Positions 44,084 to 53,146 of a stretch of 64,000 nt of DNA are shown one piece after another. The translations under genes were made by a program, and so were the position numbers. The notes under the pieces were generated by a model. It did no database searches, had not been told where the DNA came from, and saw nothing but the letters and a program-made list of their open reading frames with translations. The stretch is from Devosia sediminis (GTDB taxonomy: Bacteria > Pseudomonadota > Alphaproteobacteria > Rhizobiales > Devosiaceae), in NCBI RefSeq assembly GCF_016411825.1, contig NZ_JAEKMH010000002.1, positions 310,001 to 374,000 on the forward strand, in the 5' to 3' direction. The stretch's first letter is position 1, and each line of letters begins with the position of its first letter.

Positions 44084-45898
44084 TCACCGGCTCCGTCCGA
44101 ACAGGCGCTCGATATCGCCCTTCTTGAGCTCCACATAGGTCGGCCGCCCATGGATGCACTGGCCCGAATGGGGCGTTGCCTCCATGTCGCGGAGCAGCGC
44201 GTTCATTTCGTCCACCCGGAGCCGCCGCCCCGAGCGCACCGAACCGTGGCAGGCCATGCGGCCGATGATCGCTTCCATCCGGTCGGTCAGCGCCGCAGCG
44301 CTGTCCCATTCCGCAAGGCCATCGGCCAGGTCGCGCACCAGGCCCGAAATATCGCTATTGCCCAGAAGGGCAGGGGTTTCGCGCACGGCGATGGCGCGCG
44401 GCCCGAAGCGATCGAGATAAAGCCCGAAGCGCTCCAGTTCCGGCGCCGCCTCTTCGAGTCGGGAGCAGTCCTCCTCCGGCAACTCGATGATGACGGGAAT
44501 GAGCTGCGCCTGGCTGGGGACCGGCCCCGAGGCCAGTTGCGCCTTGAACCGCTCATAGACCAGCCGTTCATGCGCCGCATGCTGGTCCACCAGCAGCAAT
44601 CCGTCGCCATTCTGGGCGATGATGTAATTGTCGAACATCTGCGCCCGCGCCGTGCCCAGCGGATAGTCGGCGACTTCTGCAGTTGGTTCGAACCGCTCCA
44701 CTCGGGCGCTGGGTTCGGTAAAGCCGGCGAGGCGTCCTGGAGACCGGTCGAAACTCAGCGGCGCGCGCTCGTTGGCAAAGCTCAGGCGCTGCGGCTGGTA
44801 TCCGCCCCCCGCCGGCGCCAGGGGGGCAGGGGCTGCCGGTTCGGCCAGTTCCGGCGCGGTGAAGGCGCCCAGAATATCCTCGGCCACGCTGGTCGATGCC
44901 TTGAACCCGGCGGCCGCCAGCGCCATGCCGATGGCGCGGATGACGGCTCCGCGCACCGCCCCCTGGTCGCGGAAACGCAGCTCCGCCTTGGCCGGGTGCA
45001 CGTTGACGTCCACCTCGGCCGGGTCGATGGCGATGTAGAGCGAGACGACCGGAAAGCGGTCGCGGAAAGTATAGTCGGCATAGGCCGCGCGCACCGCCCC
45101 CACCAGCACCTTGTCGCGCACCGAGCGGCCGTTGACGAAGTAGAACTGGCTGAGTGAATTGGCCCGCGTATAGGTCGGCAGCCCGGCCATGCCGGCGACC
45201 ACGATGCCGTGCCGCGCGGTGGCGAGGGTCACGGCATTATCGATGAAATCGCCGCCCATCACCTGGCCCAGCCGCGCCGCCAGTGCGCCTTCGCCGCTCA
45301 CCGCGGGCCAGTTCGACGCGGTGCGGTCGGTGCCTTCGAGCACAAAGTGGATTTCCGGATTGGCCATGGCCAGGCGCTTCATCACATCGGTGATGGCGGC
45401 GGTTTCCGCCCGCGCGCTCTTCAGGAATTTCCGCCGCGCCGGCACCTGCGCAAAGAGGTCCTTCACCTCGATGACGGTGCCGCGGTTCATCGCCTGCGGC
45501 ACCGGGCCGGTGCGCCTTCCATTGTCGACCACGATGACGAGCCCGCTTTCGGCATCGGCCGGGCGCGATGCCACGGAAAGCCGCGCCACCGAGCCGATCG
45601 ATGCCAGTGCCTCGCCGCGAAAACCGAGCGTCCGGATATCGTCGAGATCGTCGGCACTGAGCTTGCTGGTCGCGTGCCGCTCCACGCTCAGCAGCAGGTC
45701 CTCCCGGTCCATGCCGTGCCCGTCATCGGCGATACGGATCAGGTCCATGCCGCCATTGGCCGTGCTCACGGTAATGCGCCGTGCCCCGGCATCGATGGAA
45801 TTTTCCACCAGTTCCTTGACCACGCTGGCAGGCCGCTCCACCACCTCGCCGGCGGCAATGCGGTTGATCAGGTCTTCGGGCAGTTGGCGGATGGGCAA
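44084..45898 (-). CDS. mutL: DNA mismatch repair protein MutL
   Basis: Couples MutS mismatch recognition to strand removal. The 604-aa protein has GHKL ATPase motifs NRIAAGEVVERPASVVKELVENSIDAGA, RIADDGHGM and LGFRGEALASI. The C-terminal domain carries LVDQHAAHERLVYERF (the DQHAx2Ex4E metal-binding endonuclease motif), ACHGSVRSG and CIHGRPT. It is therefore a predicted latent nicking endonuclease, unlike E. coli MutL. A TTG at 45898 is the likely start: AGGAG lies about 8 bases before it and LPIRQLP matches the family N-terminus. A TTG at 45919 is the alternative. Confidence 0.96.
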   Translation of the reverse strand: MPIRQLPEDLINRIAAGEVVERPASVVKELVENSIDAGARRITVSTANGGMDLIRIADDGHGMDREDLLLSVERHATSKLSADDLDDIRTLGFRGEALASIGSVARLSVASRPADAESGLVIVVDNGRRTGPVPQAMNRGTVIEVKDLFAQVPARRKFLKSARAETAAITDVMKRLAMANPEIHFVLEGTDRTASNWPAVSGEGALAARLGQVMGGDFIDNAVTLATARHGIVVAGMAGLPTYTRANSLSQFYFVNGRSVRDKVLVGAVRAAYADYTFRDRFPVVSLYIAIDPAEVDVNVHPAKAELRFRDQGAVRGAVIRAIGMALAAAGFKASTSVAEDILGAFTAPELAEPAAPAPLAPAGGGYQPQRLSFANERAPLSFDRSPGRLAGFTEPSARVERFEPTAEVADYPLGTARAQMFDNYIIAQNGDGLLLVDQHAAHERLVYERFKAQLASGPVPSQAQLIPVIIELPEEDCSRLEEAAPELERFGLYLDRFGPRAIAVRETPALLGNSDISGLVRDLADGLAEWDSAAALTDRMEAIIGRMACHGSVRSGRRLRVDEMNALLRDMEATPHSGQCIHGRPTYVELKKGDIERLFGRSR

Positions 45899-45993
45899 GG
45901 GCGATTCTCCTGCCTGCAATATAGGGCAGGGGAGACGCGTTGCCGACCCGCCGGGACAATTGTGCCCAGCCAGCTTTCTGCGACACCGGCGAA

Positions 45994-46084
45994 ATGGATT
46001 GCCCGGTCAAGCCGGGCAATGACGCTTGGGGGGAGCCTTTGTGCCTCCCCCTTCGTCACCAACCGGCTTGACCGGGTGGTCCAT
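45994..46084. repeat. REPIN-like doublet, family 2
   Basis: GATTGCCCGGTCAAGCCGGGCAAT and, inverted, AACCGGCTTGACCGGGTGGTCC around a 35-bp spacer, between mutL and the membrane hydrolase gene. Confidence 0.78.
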
Positions 46085-46170
46085 CTTCCTGGGCAATCGA
46101 CATAGCATCCTCCATCAATCGCATCGCCCAACCCATTGACCATCCACCCTCGCAGCGGCACCCTCTCTGC

Positions 46171-47871
46171 ATGACCAACATCCCCTCGCCAGATCAGCTT
46201 CGTTGGAGCCGTTGGGGCAATGCCGTCTGGGATAGCGTGGCCTATCACCTCTCCCCGCCGGGTCTGCTGGTCGGGTCGATCTTCTTTGCCCTGTCGCTGA
46301 CCCCCTCGCTGCTGCCGCGCACCGAACTGGTGCAGGGCGTGCTCTCGGGCTGCTGCTTTGCGGTCGGTTACGGCCTGGGCAACCTGGTCCACTGGCTATG
46401 GACCTATCTCGGCCTCAAGGTGCCGCCGGGACGCGTCACCCGTCTGCTCGGCGTGCTGGCGGCCCTGGTCTGCCTCGGGCTCGTGGTGGTGGCGCTCTGG
46501 TATTCCAATTCCTGGCAGAATTCGGTCCGGTCGGTCATGGGCATGGCGCCGGTGGACCAGAGCCAGCCGCTGCTGATAGCCGCCATGGCCTTTCCCGTGG
46601 CTGCGGGCCTCATTTTCCTCGGTTATCTGCTGGTGGTGCTGGTCCGGTTGGTCTGGGCCTGGTTGACGCCGCACATGCCGCGCCGCGCCGCCTTCGTGCT
46701 GGCCACGACGCTGGTGGTCCTCGTGGTCAGCATTCTCGTCAACAATCTCTTCCTACGCGCCGCCCTGCGCTCGGCCGACAATTTCTACCAGCGGCTCGAT
46801 GCGCTCGTCTCCACCGAGGCAGCCCCGCCCGCCCGCCCGGACCAGACCGGCAGTGCGCAATCGTTGATCGACTGGGATACGATCGGCCGGGATTCGCGCA
46901 TCTATGTACAGTCCGGTCCTGACGCTGCCGCCATCACCGCCATGACCGGCCAGCCGGCCATGGATCCGCTGCGGACCTATGTCGGCCTCCGCTCGGCCGC
47001 CAGCCCGAAGGAGCGGGCGGAACTGGCTCTGGCCGAAATGGTGCGCATCGGCGCCTTTGATCGGTCGGCCCTGGTTCTCATCTCTCCGGTCGGGACCGGC
47101 TGGGTCGACCGGGCTGCCGTCGACACACTCGAATATCTGCACCACGGCGATGTCGCGAGCGTCGCCGTGCAATATTCCTATCTCACCAGCGTGCTTTCGC
47201 TCTGGATCGAACCCGAACTCGGCACCGAAACGGCGCGCGCGCTGTTCAACACCGTCTATGCCTATTGGACACAATTGCCCCATGATGCCAGGCCGCGGCT
47301 CTACCTCTATGGCCTCAGCCTCGGCGCGCTGGCCTCGCAGAATTCCACCACCGTCTACGATGTCTTGGCCGATCCGTTTCACGGCGCGCTCTGGGCCGGT
47401 CCGCCCTTTTCCAGCCAGGTCTGGGCCCGCATGACCGAAGCCCGCCAGCCGGGCACGCCCTATTGGCTGCCGCGCTTTGGCAACTCCTCATCGGTGCGCT
47501 TCATGAACCAGTCCGGCGCGGAAGGCTGGGAAGGACTTGCCTGGGGCCCCATGCGCATCGTCTTCCTGCAATATGCCAGCGACCCCATCGTGTTCTTCTC
47601 CTTCGAGGCCGATCTCACCCGGCCCGAATGGCTGCGCTCCCCGCGCGGGCCGGACGTATCCCCGGCGCTCTACTGGTATCCCGTCATCACCTTCCTGCAA
47701 CTGGCGCTCGACGCGGCGCTGGCGCAGACCCCGCCGGTGGGCTACGGACATGTCTATGCCCCGGAAGACTATATCGATGCCTGGGTGGAGGTGACCCAGC
47801 CCCCCGGCTGGACCCCGGAGACGCTCGCAGCCCTCAAGGGCGCCATTGATGCCGATGACTATGCCCCATGA
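46171..47871 (+). CDS. Membrane-anchored alpha/beta hydrolase, Abhydrolase_9 family
   Basis: A 566-aa protein. Residues 1-210 hold about five membrane helices, beginning with FALSLTPSLLPRTELVQGVLSG, typical of the Abhydrolase_9 N-terminal domain. The C-terminal domain has YVGLRSAASPKERAELALAEM, LVLISPVGTGWVDRAAVDTLEYLHHGD, the nucleophile elbow YLYGLSLGALASQ and FLQYASDPIVFFSFE with a plausible catalytic Asp. Family members are uncharacterised membrane-bound hydrolases. The stop overlaps the start region of tadA. Confidence 0.88.
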   Translation: MTNIPSPDQLRWSRWGNAVWDSVAYHLSPPGLLVGSIFFALSLTPSLLPRTELVQGVLSGCCFAVGYGLGNLVHWLWTYLGLKVPPGRVTRLLGVLAALVCLGLVVVALWYSNSWQNSVRSVMGMAPVDQSQPLLIAAMAFPVAAGLIFLGYLLVVLVRLVWAWLTPHMPRRAAFVLATTLVVLVVSILVNNLFLRAALRSADNFYQRLDALVSTEAAPPARPDQTGSAQSLIDWDTIGRDSRIYVQSGPDAAAITAMTGQPAMDPLRTYVGLRSAASPKERAELALAEMVRIGAFDRSALVLISPVGTGWVDRAAVDTLEYLHHGDVASVAVQYSYLTSVLSLWIEPELGTETARALFNTVYAYWTQLPHDARPRLYLYGLSLGALASQNSTTVYDVLADPFHGALWAGPPFSSQVWARMTEARQPGTPYWLPRFGNSSSVRFMNQSGAEGWEGLAWGPMRIVFLQYASDPIVFFSFEADLTRPEWLRSPRGPDVSPALYWYPVITFLQLALDAALAQTPPVGYGHVYAPEDYIDAWVEVTQPPGWTPETLAALKGAIDADDYAP

Positions 47872-48328
47872 TCTGAACGCGACGACCGACAAGCCCATGG
47901 ACCTGGCGCTGGCGCTTGCCGAAGCGGCTGCCGCCATGGGCGAGGCGCCCGTCGGGGCTGTGATCATGGAGGGCAATCGCGTGCTGGCCGCTGAGGGCAA
48001 TCGCATGCAGTCGCTGCGCGATCCCACCGCCCATGCCGAGCTTCTGGCCATGCGCAAGGCGCTCGACGTGCGCGGCACCGGCCGGCTCGATGGTTGCGAT
48101 CTCTATGTCACGCTCGAACCGTGCGCCATGTGCGCCGGGGCTATCGCCCATACCCGTCTCCGGCGCGTCTATTTCGCTGCCGAGGATACCAAGGCTGGCG
48201 CCGTCGAAAACGGCATCCGCCTCTTCGAGCAGCCCACCTGCCACCACCGCCCCGAAGTCATTTCCGGCCTCTCCGCCGCCCGGGCCGAGGCCATGCTCGT
48301 CGACTTCTTCCGCAAGCTCAGGGACTGA
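47861..48328 (+). CDS. tadA: tRNA-specific adenosine deaminase
   Basis: Deaminates A34 to inosine in tRNA-Arg(ACG). The 155-aa protein has the zinc-deaminase motif TAHAELLAMRKA (HAE) and LEPCAMCAGAIAHTRL (PCxxC). The frame allows several starts: ATG 47849, 47855, 47861 and 47897. 47861 is chosen because it gives an 11-bp overlap with the hydrolase stop; 47897 (MDLALALAEAAAAMG) fits the family N-terminus equally well. No clear Shine-Dalgarno decides this. Confidence 0.93.
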   Translation: MPHDLNATTDKPMDLALALAEAAAAMGEAPVGAVIMEGNRVLAAEGNRMQSLRDPTAHAELLAMRKALDVRGTGRLDGCDLYVTLEPCAMCAGAIAHTRLRRVYFAAEDTKAGAVENGIRLFEQPTCHHRPEVISGLSAARAEAMLVDFFRKLRD

Positions 48329-48361
48329 GCGTCTCCAGCCACCCACCCACCTACCCACAAT

Positions 48362-48386
48362 GCCGTCCTCGGGCTTGACCCGAGAA
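48362..48386. repeat. Single palindromic unit in the 309-bp gap after tadA
   Basis: CCTCGGGCTTGACCCGAG, a lone family 2-like palindrome. The remainder of 48329-48577 holds no ORF with coding character and nothing else is recognised there. The gap ends in the AT-rich promoter of the membrane protein/XRE pair. Confidence 0.5.
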
Positions 48387-48577
48387 CCAGTCTCCACGTC
48401 CCGCGAGCAGGGCGGACCTCAGCCTGCCCCACGCTCCATTGTCCTCCCAACCAACACTGGCTCCTCGGACCTGACCCCAGCCAGCCCCCCAATGCATACA
48501 TACCCGCACCCGACAGCTTCCGTCCGCGCCTCCTGCCTGCCCGCCGTTCGATCTATCGAACATCATGTAAAACATTA

Positions 48578-48616
48578 TTGACATAACGTTAGAAATGATC
48601 GATATGAAGTCGATCA
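48578..48616 (+). promoter_or_regulatory. Promoter and operator-like inverted repeat for the membrane protein/XRE pair
   Basis: TTGACA at 48578-48583 with a 17-bp spacer to GATATG gives a -35/-10-like pair. TGATCGA (48596-48602) and TCGATCA (48610-48616) are a perfect 7-bp inverted repeat with a 7-bp spacer covering the -10 region. This is consistent with autorepression by the XRE protein encoded second in the unit. Confidence 0.5.
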
Positions 48617-48637
48617 GATTTTCTACCGAGTGCGCCC

Positions 48638-49102
48638 ATGACCATGCGTGAAAAAGTGGCCTGGATTTCCACCCTGACCTCCCTGGTCATTTTCGGCTGG
48701 TATTTCCTCAGCGTCTGGGCCGACTTCGCTGCCAATAGGCTCGATGGCGACGTGCTGTTCTGGCGCTTCATCTGGTGCACCGGCATCGCCTTGGCCATTA
48801 TGCTGCCGGCATCCCTCCTGGCGGCCCGGCTCGGCCGGCAGGAATTCGATCCGGTCCCCGACGAACTGGAACGCGGCGTCGAGCGCGGCGCCTATCGCAT
48901 CGGCCTCGTCTGCCTCGAACTGTCGCTGGTCGGCATTGTGCTGGTCAGCCGCTGGGTGACCGATATGGCCCGTGCCGATTATCCCGCCGATCCAGCCGGC
49001 GCCACGGCAGTCATGCTGGTCAATCTCGTGCTGTTCGTAATGGCGGCATCGGCCCTTGCCCGGGAAATCGCCGTCATCGTCCAGTTCCGGCGGTATGCCT
49101 GA
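48638..49102 (+). CDS. Four-helix membrane protein paired with an XRE regulator
   Basis: A 154-aa inner-membrane protein with four hydrophobic segments (about residues 9-29, 44-64, 90-108, 126-146) and charged loops such as GRQEFDPVPDELERGVERGAYR. Function unknown; small multi-helix proteins of this kind (for example DUF2178-like) are often encoded with a short XRE regulator. The stop overlaps the start of the XRE gene (TGATG), so expression is coupled. An AT-rich promoter with an inverted repeat lies upstream. Confidence 0.75.
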   Translation: MTMREKVAWISTLTSLVIFGWYFLSVWADFAANRLDGDVLFWRFIWCTGIALAIMLPASLLAARLGRQEFDPVPDELERGVERGAYRIGLVCLELSLVGIVLVSRWVTDMARADYPADPAGATAVMLVNLVLFVMAASALAREIAVIVQFRRYA

Positions 49103-49335
49103 TGCCCCCGCCGCCACCCATCACCAACACCATCCGCCGCCTGCGCTTCGACCATGGCGAGATGACCCAGCAGCAATTGGCCGACCGCATCGGCATGACG
49201 CGGCAGACAGTTGCTGCCATCGAGCAGAACAAATATTCGCCCTCCCTCGAAGCCGCCTTCCGCATTGCCGAAGTGTTCGGCGTCGAGATCGGCGAAGTCT
49301 TCCAGTGGAAGGCCGAGCAAACGCCCGGTTCCTGA
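49102..49335 (+). CDS. Short XRE-family HTH regulator
   Basis: A 77-aa DNA-binding protein consisting almost only of a lambda-Cro/XRE helix-turn-helix (TNTIRRLRFDHGEMTQQQLADRIGMTRQTVAAIEQNKYSPSLEAAFRIAEVFGVEIGEVFQWK). This YozG/PhrH-like short form commonly pairs with a membrane protein. The ATG at 49102 overlaps the preceding stop (TGATG). It probably represses its own promoter at the inverted repeat at 48596-48616. An oxidoreductase gene follows after 19 bp. Confidence 0.88.
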   Translation: MPPPPPITNTIRRLRFDHGEMTQQQLADRIGMTRQTVAAIEQNKYSPSLEAAFRIAEVFGVEIGEVFQWKAEQTPGS

Positions 49336-49354
49336 CCGGCAAGGAGCAAGCGCC

Positions 49355-50323
49355 ATGAAAGCCTGGTTTGCCCGCCACTATGGCGGACCTGAAGTCCTGC
49401 GCCTCGAAGAGATCCCGATGCCCGCGCCAAAACCCGGCGAGGTCCTGGTGCGAATCCATGCCACCACGGTCAATTCCGGCGATGTCAGGATTCGCGGCTG
49501 CAATTTACCGCCCGGCATGAAGCTGCTCGGTCGCCTGGCCCTGGGTTGGAACGGCCCGCGCCAGCCTGTACTCGGCACCGAGTTTTCGGGTGTGGTCGAG
49601 GCGGTGGGGCAGGGGGTCACCCGCTTCGGCAAGGGCGACGCCGTCTATGCCTTTGCCGGCATGCGCCAGGGCGCCCATGCCCAATTTGCCACAAGCCCGG
49701 AAAGCGGCGCCATCGCCCACCTGCCCGAGGGGCTCGATTTCCACACAGCCGCCGCACTGTCCTTCGGGGGCACCACGGCGCTCCACTATCTGCGCAAGGC
49801 CGCCCTCCAGCGCGGCGAGACCATGCTCGTCCTCGGCGGCTCCGGCGCCGTCGGCGTTGCCATGGTGCAGCTCGCCACCCATCGCGGCGCCACCGTGACC
49901 GCGACCACCAGCACCGGCAATGTCCCTCTCGTTGCCGCCCTCGGCGCCGCCGTCATCGATTACACGCAGATCGATGTCGCCACGCTGCCCGATCGCTATG
50001 ACATCGTTGCCGATACCGTTGGCGCCCTCGACTTCGCCCGCGCCCAGCCACTCCTCAAGTCCAATGGCCGCTACCTCGCCATTTCAGGCGCCATGAAGGA
50101 AATGCTGCAGAGCCTGCGGCCCGGCCCAGACGGCAAGCGGATGATTGCCGGTCCGGCCTCGGAGCGGGCCGATGATGTCATGGAACTGGGCCGCCTCGCC
50201 GCGGCGGGGCATTTTCGCCCCTATATCGACCGCGTCTTCGCCTTTGTCGATCTGCCTGCCGCCCACGCCCATGTCGACACCGGCCGCAAGCGCGGCAGCG
50301 TCGTCATCGCGGTGGCGGAGTGA
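49355..50323 (+). CDS. Zinc-free NAD(P)-dependent alcohol dehydrogenase / quinone oxidoreductase family protein
   Basis: A 322-aa member of the medium-chain dehydrogenase/reductase superfamily. It has a GroES-like N-terminal half (PGEVLVRIHATTVNSGDVRIRG) and GTEFSGVVEAVGQGVTRFGKGDAVYAF. The Rossmann motif is LVLGGSGAVGVAMVQLA. The zinc-ligand cysteines of true alcohol dehydrogenases are absent, so a quinone-oxidoreductase-like reduction is more likely. AAGGAG precedes the ATG at 49355. The physiological substrate is unknown. It may be co-transcribed with the XRE pair. Confidence 0.88.
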   Translation: MKAWFARHYGGPEVLRLEEIPMPAPKPGEVLVRIHATTVNSGDVRIRGCNLPPGMKLLGRLALGWNGPRQPVLGTEFSGVVEAVGQGVTRFGKGDAVYAFAGMRQGAHAQFATSPESGAIAHLPEGLDFHTAAALSFGGTTALHYLRKAALQRGETMLVLGGSGAVGVAMVQLATHRGATVTATTSTGNVPLVAALGAAVIDYTQIDVATLPDRYDIVADTVGALDFARAQPLLKSNGRYLAISGAMKEMLQSLRPGPDGKRMIAGPASERADDVMELGRLAAAGHFRPYIDRVFAFVDLPAAHAHVDTGRKRGSVVIAVAE

Positions 50324-50347
50324 TGAAGTGGTCTGGTGGCTCGGCCG

Positions 50348-50454
50348 ACCCCCACCCTTGATCCCTCCCCACAAGGGGGAGGGAGACGATGAACACCGTC
50401 GACTGCAACCTTCGCCTCCCTCCCCCTTGTGGGGAGGGAATGAGGGTGGGGGAC
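50348..50454. repeat. REPIN-like doublet, family 1
   Basis: CCCTCCCCACAAGGGGGAGGG and, inverted, CCCTCCCCCTTGTGGGGAGGG, flanked by CCCCCACCCTTGAT / ATGAGGGTGGGGG. Between convergent oxidoreductase and patatin genes. Confidence 0.8.
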
Positions 50455-50472
50455 TACGGTGGAACTTGATAT

Positions 50473-51354
50473 TCACCCCGGATTGCTCTCGACCACCGGG
50501 ATGCGGTTCTGGATATAGGCCTCGATCTTGCTCTCCAGCATCCACTTGAAGCGGTCCTTCTCGCTTTCCACATGCGAAAGGATTTCGCGCACCCGCCAAT
50601 ATTCGTGCGCCCCGAAGCGCGCCACATGCGGCCGCACATAGACGTCGGGCGGGTAGGCGGCCAGTTGGTGGGCGATCAGCGAATGCATCATGATCTGGGC
50701 CGAGCCGAACCAGATGTCGAGCGGCCGGTGATCGGTCTTGTGCAGGCTTTCGGAGGGATCGCCATTGACGTCGATGCCGATCAGGAAGTCGGTGCCGATA
50801 TCGGCCTGGTCGAGCGGCAGCGGATTGACCACGCTTCCATCCACCAGCACGTGATTGGCATAGGCCACCGGCCGGAACAGCGTGGGGATGGCGATGGAAG
50901 CGGCGATGGCCGGGCGTAGCGGGCCGGAATTGAACACCGTCTGGTGCCAGGACTGGAAATCGGTCGCCACTACATAGAGCGGGATTCTCAGGTCCTTGAA
51001 CTCATGTGGAAAGCTGTGCGGCGTAAAGGCATCGACGACACTGGCGGGATCGAGCTGCATGTTGATGCCGCCGCGCAGCAGGCCACCCAGCCCGCGCACC
51101 TGGTGGGCCCAGAGCTTGCCGGCAATGGTCCTCAGCGTGCCTAGCACCTCGAACGAGTGCTCGCGCAATTCCTTGCCGGTCATGCCGGCGGCCCAGCCGG
51201 AGCCGATCAGCGCGCCGATCGAGGTGCCTGAAATCACCGAGGGTTTGAGGCCAAGTTCGTCCATGGCCTCGATATAGGGAATATGCGTCAGCCCCCTCGC
51301 CGAGCCGCCGCCCAGTGCCACGCCGATCCGCGGTCCGCTGGTCGTGTTCATCAT
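50473..51354 (-). CDS. Patatin-like phospholipase, RssA-type
   Basis: A 293-aa predicted acyl hydrolase. The oxyanion loop GVALGGGSARGLTHIPYIEAM, the nucleophile Ser in ISGTSIGALIGS (GxSxG) and the catalytic Asp in VLVDGSVVNPLPL form the Ser-Asp dyad. The ATG at 51354 is preferred because GGAG lies 6 bases upstream. The longer frame to 51582 would overlap purD by 89 bp, though an upstream start after 51494 would avoid that. Cytoplasmic or membrane-peripheral; the lipid substrate is unknown. It lies downstream of purD on the same strand. Confidence 0.9.
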   Translation of the reverse strand: MMNTTSGPRIGVALGGGSARGLTHIPYIEAMDELGLKPSVISGTSIGALIGSGWAAGMTGKELREHSFEVLGTLRTIAGKLWAHQVRGLGGLLRGGINMQLDPASVVDAFTPHSFPHEFKDLRIPLYVVATDFQSWHQTVFNSGPLRPAIAASIAIPTLFRPVAYANHVLVDGSVVNPLPLDQADIGTDFLIGIDVNGDPSESLHKTDHRPLDIWFGSAQIMMHSLIAHQLAAYPPDVYVRPHVARFGAHEYWRVREILSHVESEKDRFKWMLESKIEAYIQNRIPVVESNPG

Positions 51355-51493
51355 GCCACGCTCCGCACCCTTCATGCGCAGCTTGTCCGCCAGCGCCAGG
51401 CCGCGCTTCTGGAGAGGCGTCGGCTCGCGTTGCGGCGGGGCCGCATCAAAGACGGTTCGAAGGGAGCTTAGCGTAGCAAGATTGAAGAATGGT

Positions 51494-52765
51494 TCAGGTT
51501 TCGCGGGCGACTTCCCGCCACCCGATATCCCGTCGGGCAAAGCCTTCTGGCCAAACAATTGCGTCCACGCCTGCGTAAGCACGCTTCTGTGCCTCTTTTA
51601 CTGATGCCCCGAGCGCGGTCACGTTGAGCACGCGTCCGCCATTGGCCAGTAAACGGTTGCCATCGCGCTTCGTTCCGGCGTGGAACACGGTCAGGTGATC
51701 ATCGTCGAGCGCGTCCGCGCCCTCGACTTCGCTGCCCTTGCCATAGTCTCCGGGATAGCCCTTGGTGGCCATGATGACGGTCAGCGCAAAGTCGTCCGTC
51801 CAGGTCACCGCGTGCCCCGCCAGTGTGCCCGTCGCAACCGCGTGCAGCAGCGGGACCAGGTCGCTCTCCATTCGCAGCATCATCACCTGGCATTCCGGAT
51901 CGCCGAAGCGGGCATTGTATTCCACCAGCTTCGGGCCATCCTCGGTCAGCATCAGCCCGGCAAACAGCACGCCCGCATAGGGCGTCCCGCGCGCCGCCAT
52001 GCCGCGAATGGTTGGCTCGACGATGCGCGCCATGGTCTCGTCGAACAGCGCGCGGGTCAGCACTGGCGCCGGCGAATAGGCGCCCATGCCGCCCGTATTG
52101 GGCCCCTGGTCGCCGTCGAAGACGCGCTTGTGGTCCTGCGCCGTGGTCAGCGGCAAAATGGCCTGGCCATCGCTCAAGACGAAGAGGCTGACCTCCTCAC
52201 CCTCCATGAATTCCTCGATCACCACGGCGGCGCCCGACGCGCCGAAGGCACCCGAGAAACAGTCGATGATCGCCTCCTCTGCTTCCTCGACGCTCATGGC
52301 CACCGTCACGCCCTTGCCGGCGGCGAGGCCATCGGCCTTGACCACGATCGGCGCGCCCTGCGTGTAGAGATAAGCGAGTGCCGAGGCTTCGTCCTCGAAC
52401 CGTCCATAGGCGGCAGTGGGAATGTCGAATTCGTCGCACAGCGCCTTGGTAAAGCTCTTCGATCCCTCGAGCTGTCCAGCCGCCTTACTCGGGCAGAAGC
52501 AGGTGATTCCCGCCGCCCGCACATCGTCGCCCAGCCCGGCCACGACCTGCGCGTCGGGGCCGACCACTACGAAGTCGATCTGATGTTCCCTGGCGGCCGC
52601 GATCACCGCGTCATGGTCGGTAATATCAACGGCCAGATTGGTCGCGACCTTTTCGCTTCCGCCATTGCCCGGCGCCACGAACAGCGCGCTCACCAGCGGC
52701 GACTGCGCGATCTTCCAGGCCAGCGCATGCTCGCGTCCACCCGACCCGATGACCAAAACGCGCAT
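51494..52765 (-). CDS. purD: Phosphoribosylamine-glycine ligase
   Basis: Second step of purine synthesis, joining phosphoribosylamine and glycine with ATP. The 423-aa protein starts MRVLVIGSGGREHALAWKIAQS and has DFVVVGPDAQVVAGLGDDVRAAGI, VVKADGLAAGKGVTVA, DHKRVFDGDQGPNTGGMGAYSPAP and YNARFGDPECQVMMLRM, all GARS signatures. ATG 52765 is used. It is followed by the patatin gene 139 bp downstream. Confidence 0.97.
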   Translation of the reverse strand: MRVLVIGSGGREHALAWKIAQSPLVSALFVAPGNGGSEKVATNLAVDITDHDAVIAAAREHQIDFVVVGPDAQVVAGLGDDVRAAGITCFCPSKAAGQLEGSKSFTKALCDEFDIPTAAYGRFEDEASALAYLYTQGAPIVVKADGLAAGKGVTVAMSVEEAEEAIIDCFSGAFGASGAAVVIEEFMEGEEVSLFVLSDGQAILPLTTAQDHKRVFDGDQGPNTGGMGAYSPAPVLTRALFDETMARIVEPTIRGMAARGTPYAGVLFAGLMLTEDGPKLVEYNARFGDPECQVMMLRMESDLVPLLHAVATGTLAGHAVTWTDDFALTVIMATKGYPGDYGKGSEVEGADALDDDHLTVFHAGTKRDGNRLLANGGRVLNVTALGASVKEAQKRAYAGVDAIVWPEGFARRDIGWREVARET

Positions 52766-52847
52766 GTCCCGCCTCCGTGCTCCGATGCGCGGGTGATGCA
52801 GGAAAGTGATGGGAGAGGCAAGGGATTCTGTGGAACTGCGAAGCCAT

Positions 52848-52970
52848 CCCCTCATCCGGCGCTACCCGCCACCTTCTCCCCAATGGGGAGAAGAACGGCA
52901 CCGCGTGGGCCTCCTATTGCTCTCCCCATCGGGGAGAGGTGGCTCGGCGCAGCCGAGTCGGTGAGGGGGA
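52848..52970. repeat. REPIN-like doublet, CTTCTCCCC subfamily
   Basis: CCCCTCATCCGGCGCTACCC with CCTTCTCCCCAATGGGGAGAAG, then CTCTCCCCATCGGGGAGAG with GGTGGCTCGGCGCAGCCGAG and GTGAGGGGG, in opposite orientation. The unit at 20408-20453 inside cobN is a single copy of the same type. Together with 53008-53105 it fills most of the 381-bp purD/gshA gap; no gene is seen there. Confidence 0.75.
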
Positions 52971-53007
52971 GGGCAGTCGTGTGCCAAGACTTCCCCCCAA
53001 CCACGAA

Positions 53008-53105
53008 GTCATCCCGGCGAAGGCCGGGATCCATGCTCGGGACGACAGACGGGCCGTTGGCTGGGGAGAGTGACAGACATGGACCCCGGCCTTCGCCGGG
53101 GTGAC
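53008..53105. repeat. REPIN-like doublet, family 3
   Basis: GTCATCCCGGCGAAGGCCGGGAT and, inverted, ACCCCGGCCTTCGCCGGGGTGAC about 50 bp apart, also containing ATCCATG / CATGGA as mirrored flanks. Confidence 0.82.
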
Positions 53106-53146
53106 ATTTGTCTTTGGGAATGGGCTAACGTTGGAAAAGTAGCCCG

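Noticed and set aside
44685..44700. GGTTCGAACC, reminiscent of a tRNA T-loop
   Set aside because: It lies inside the mutL coding frame and no acceptor or anticodon arms can be formed around it.
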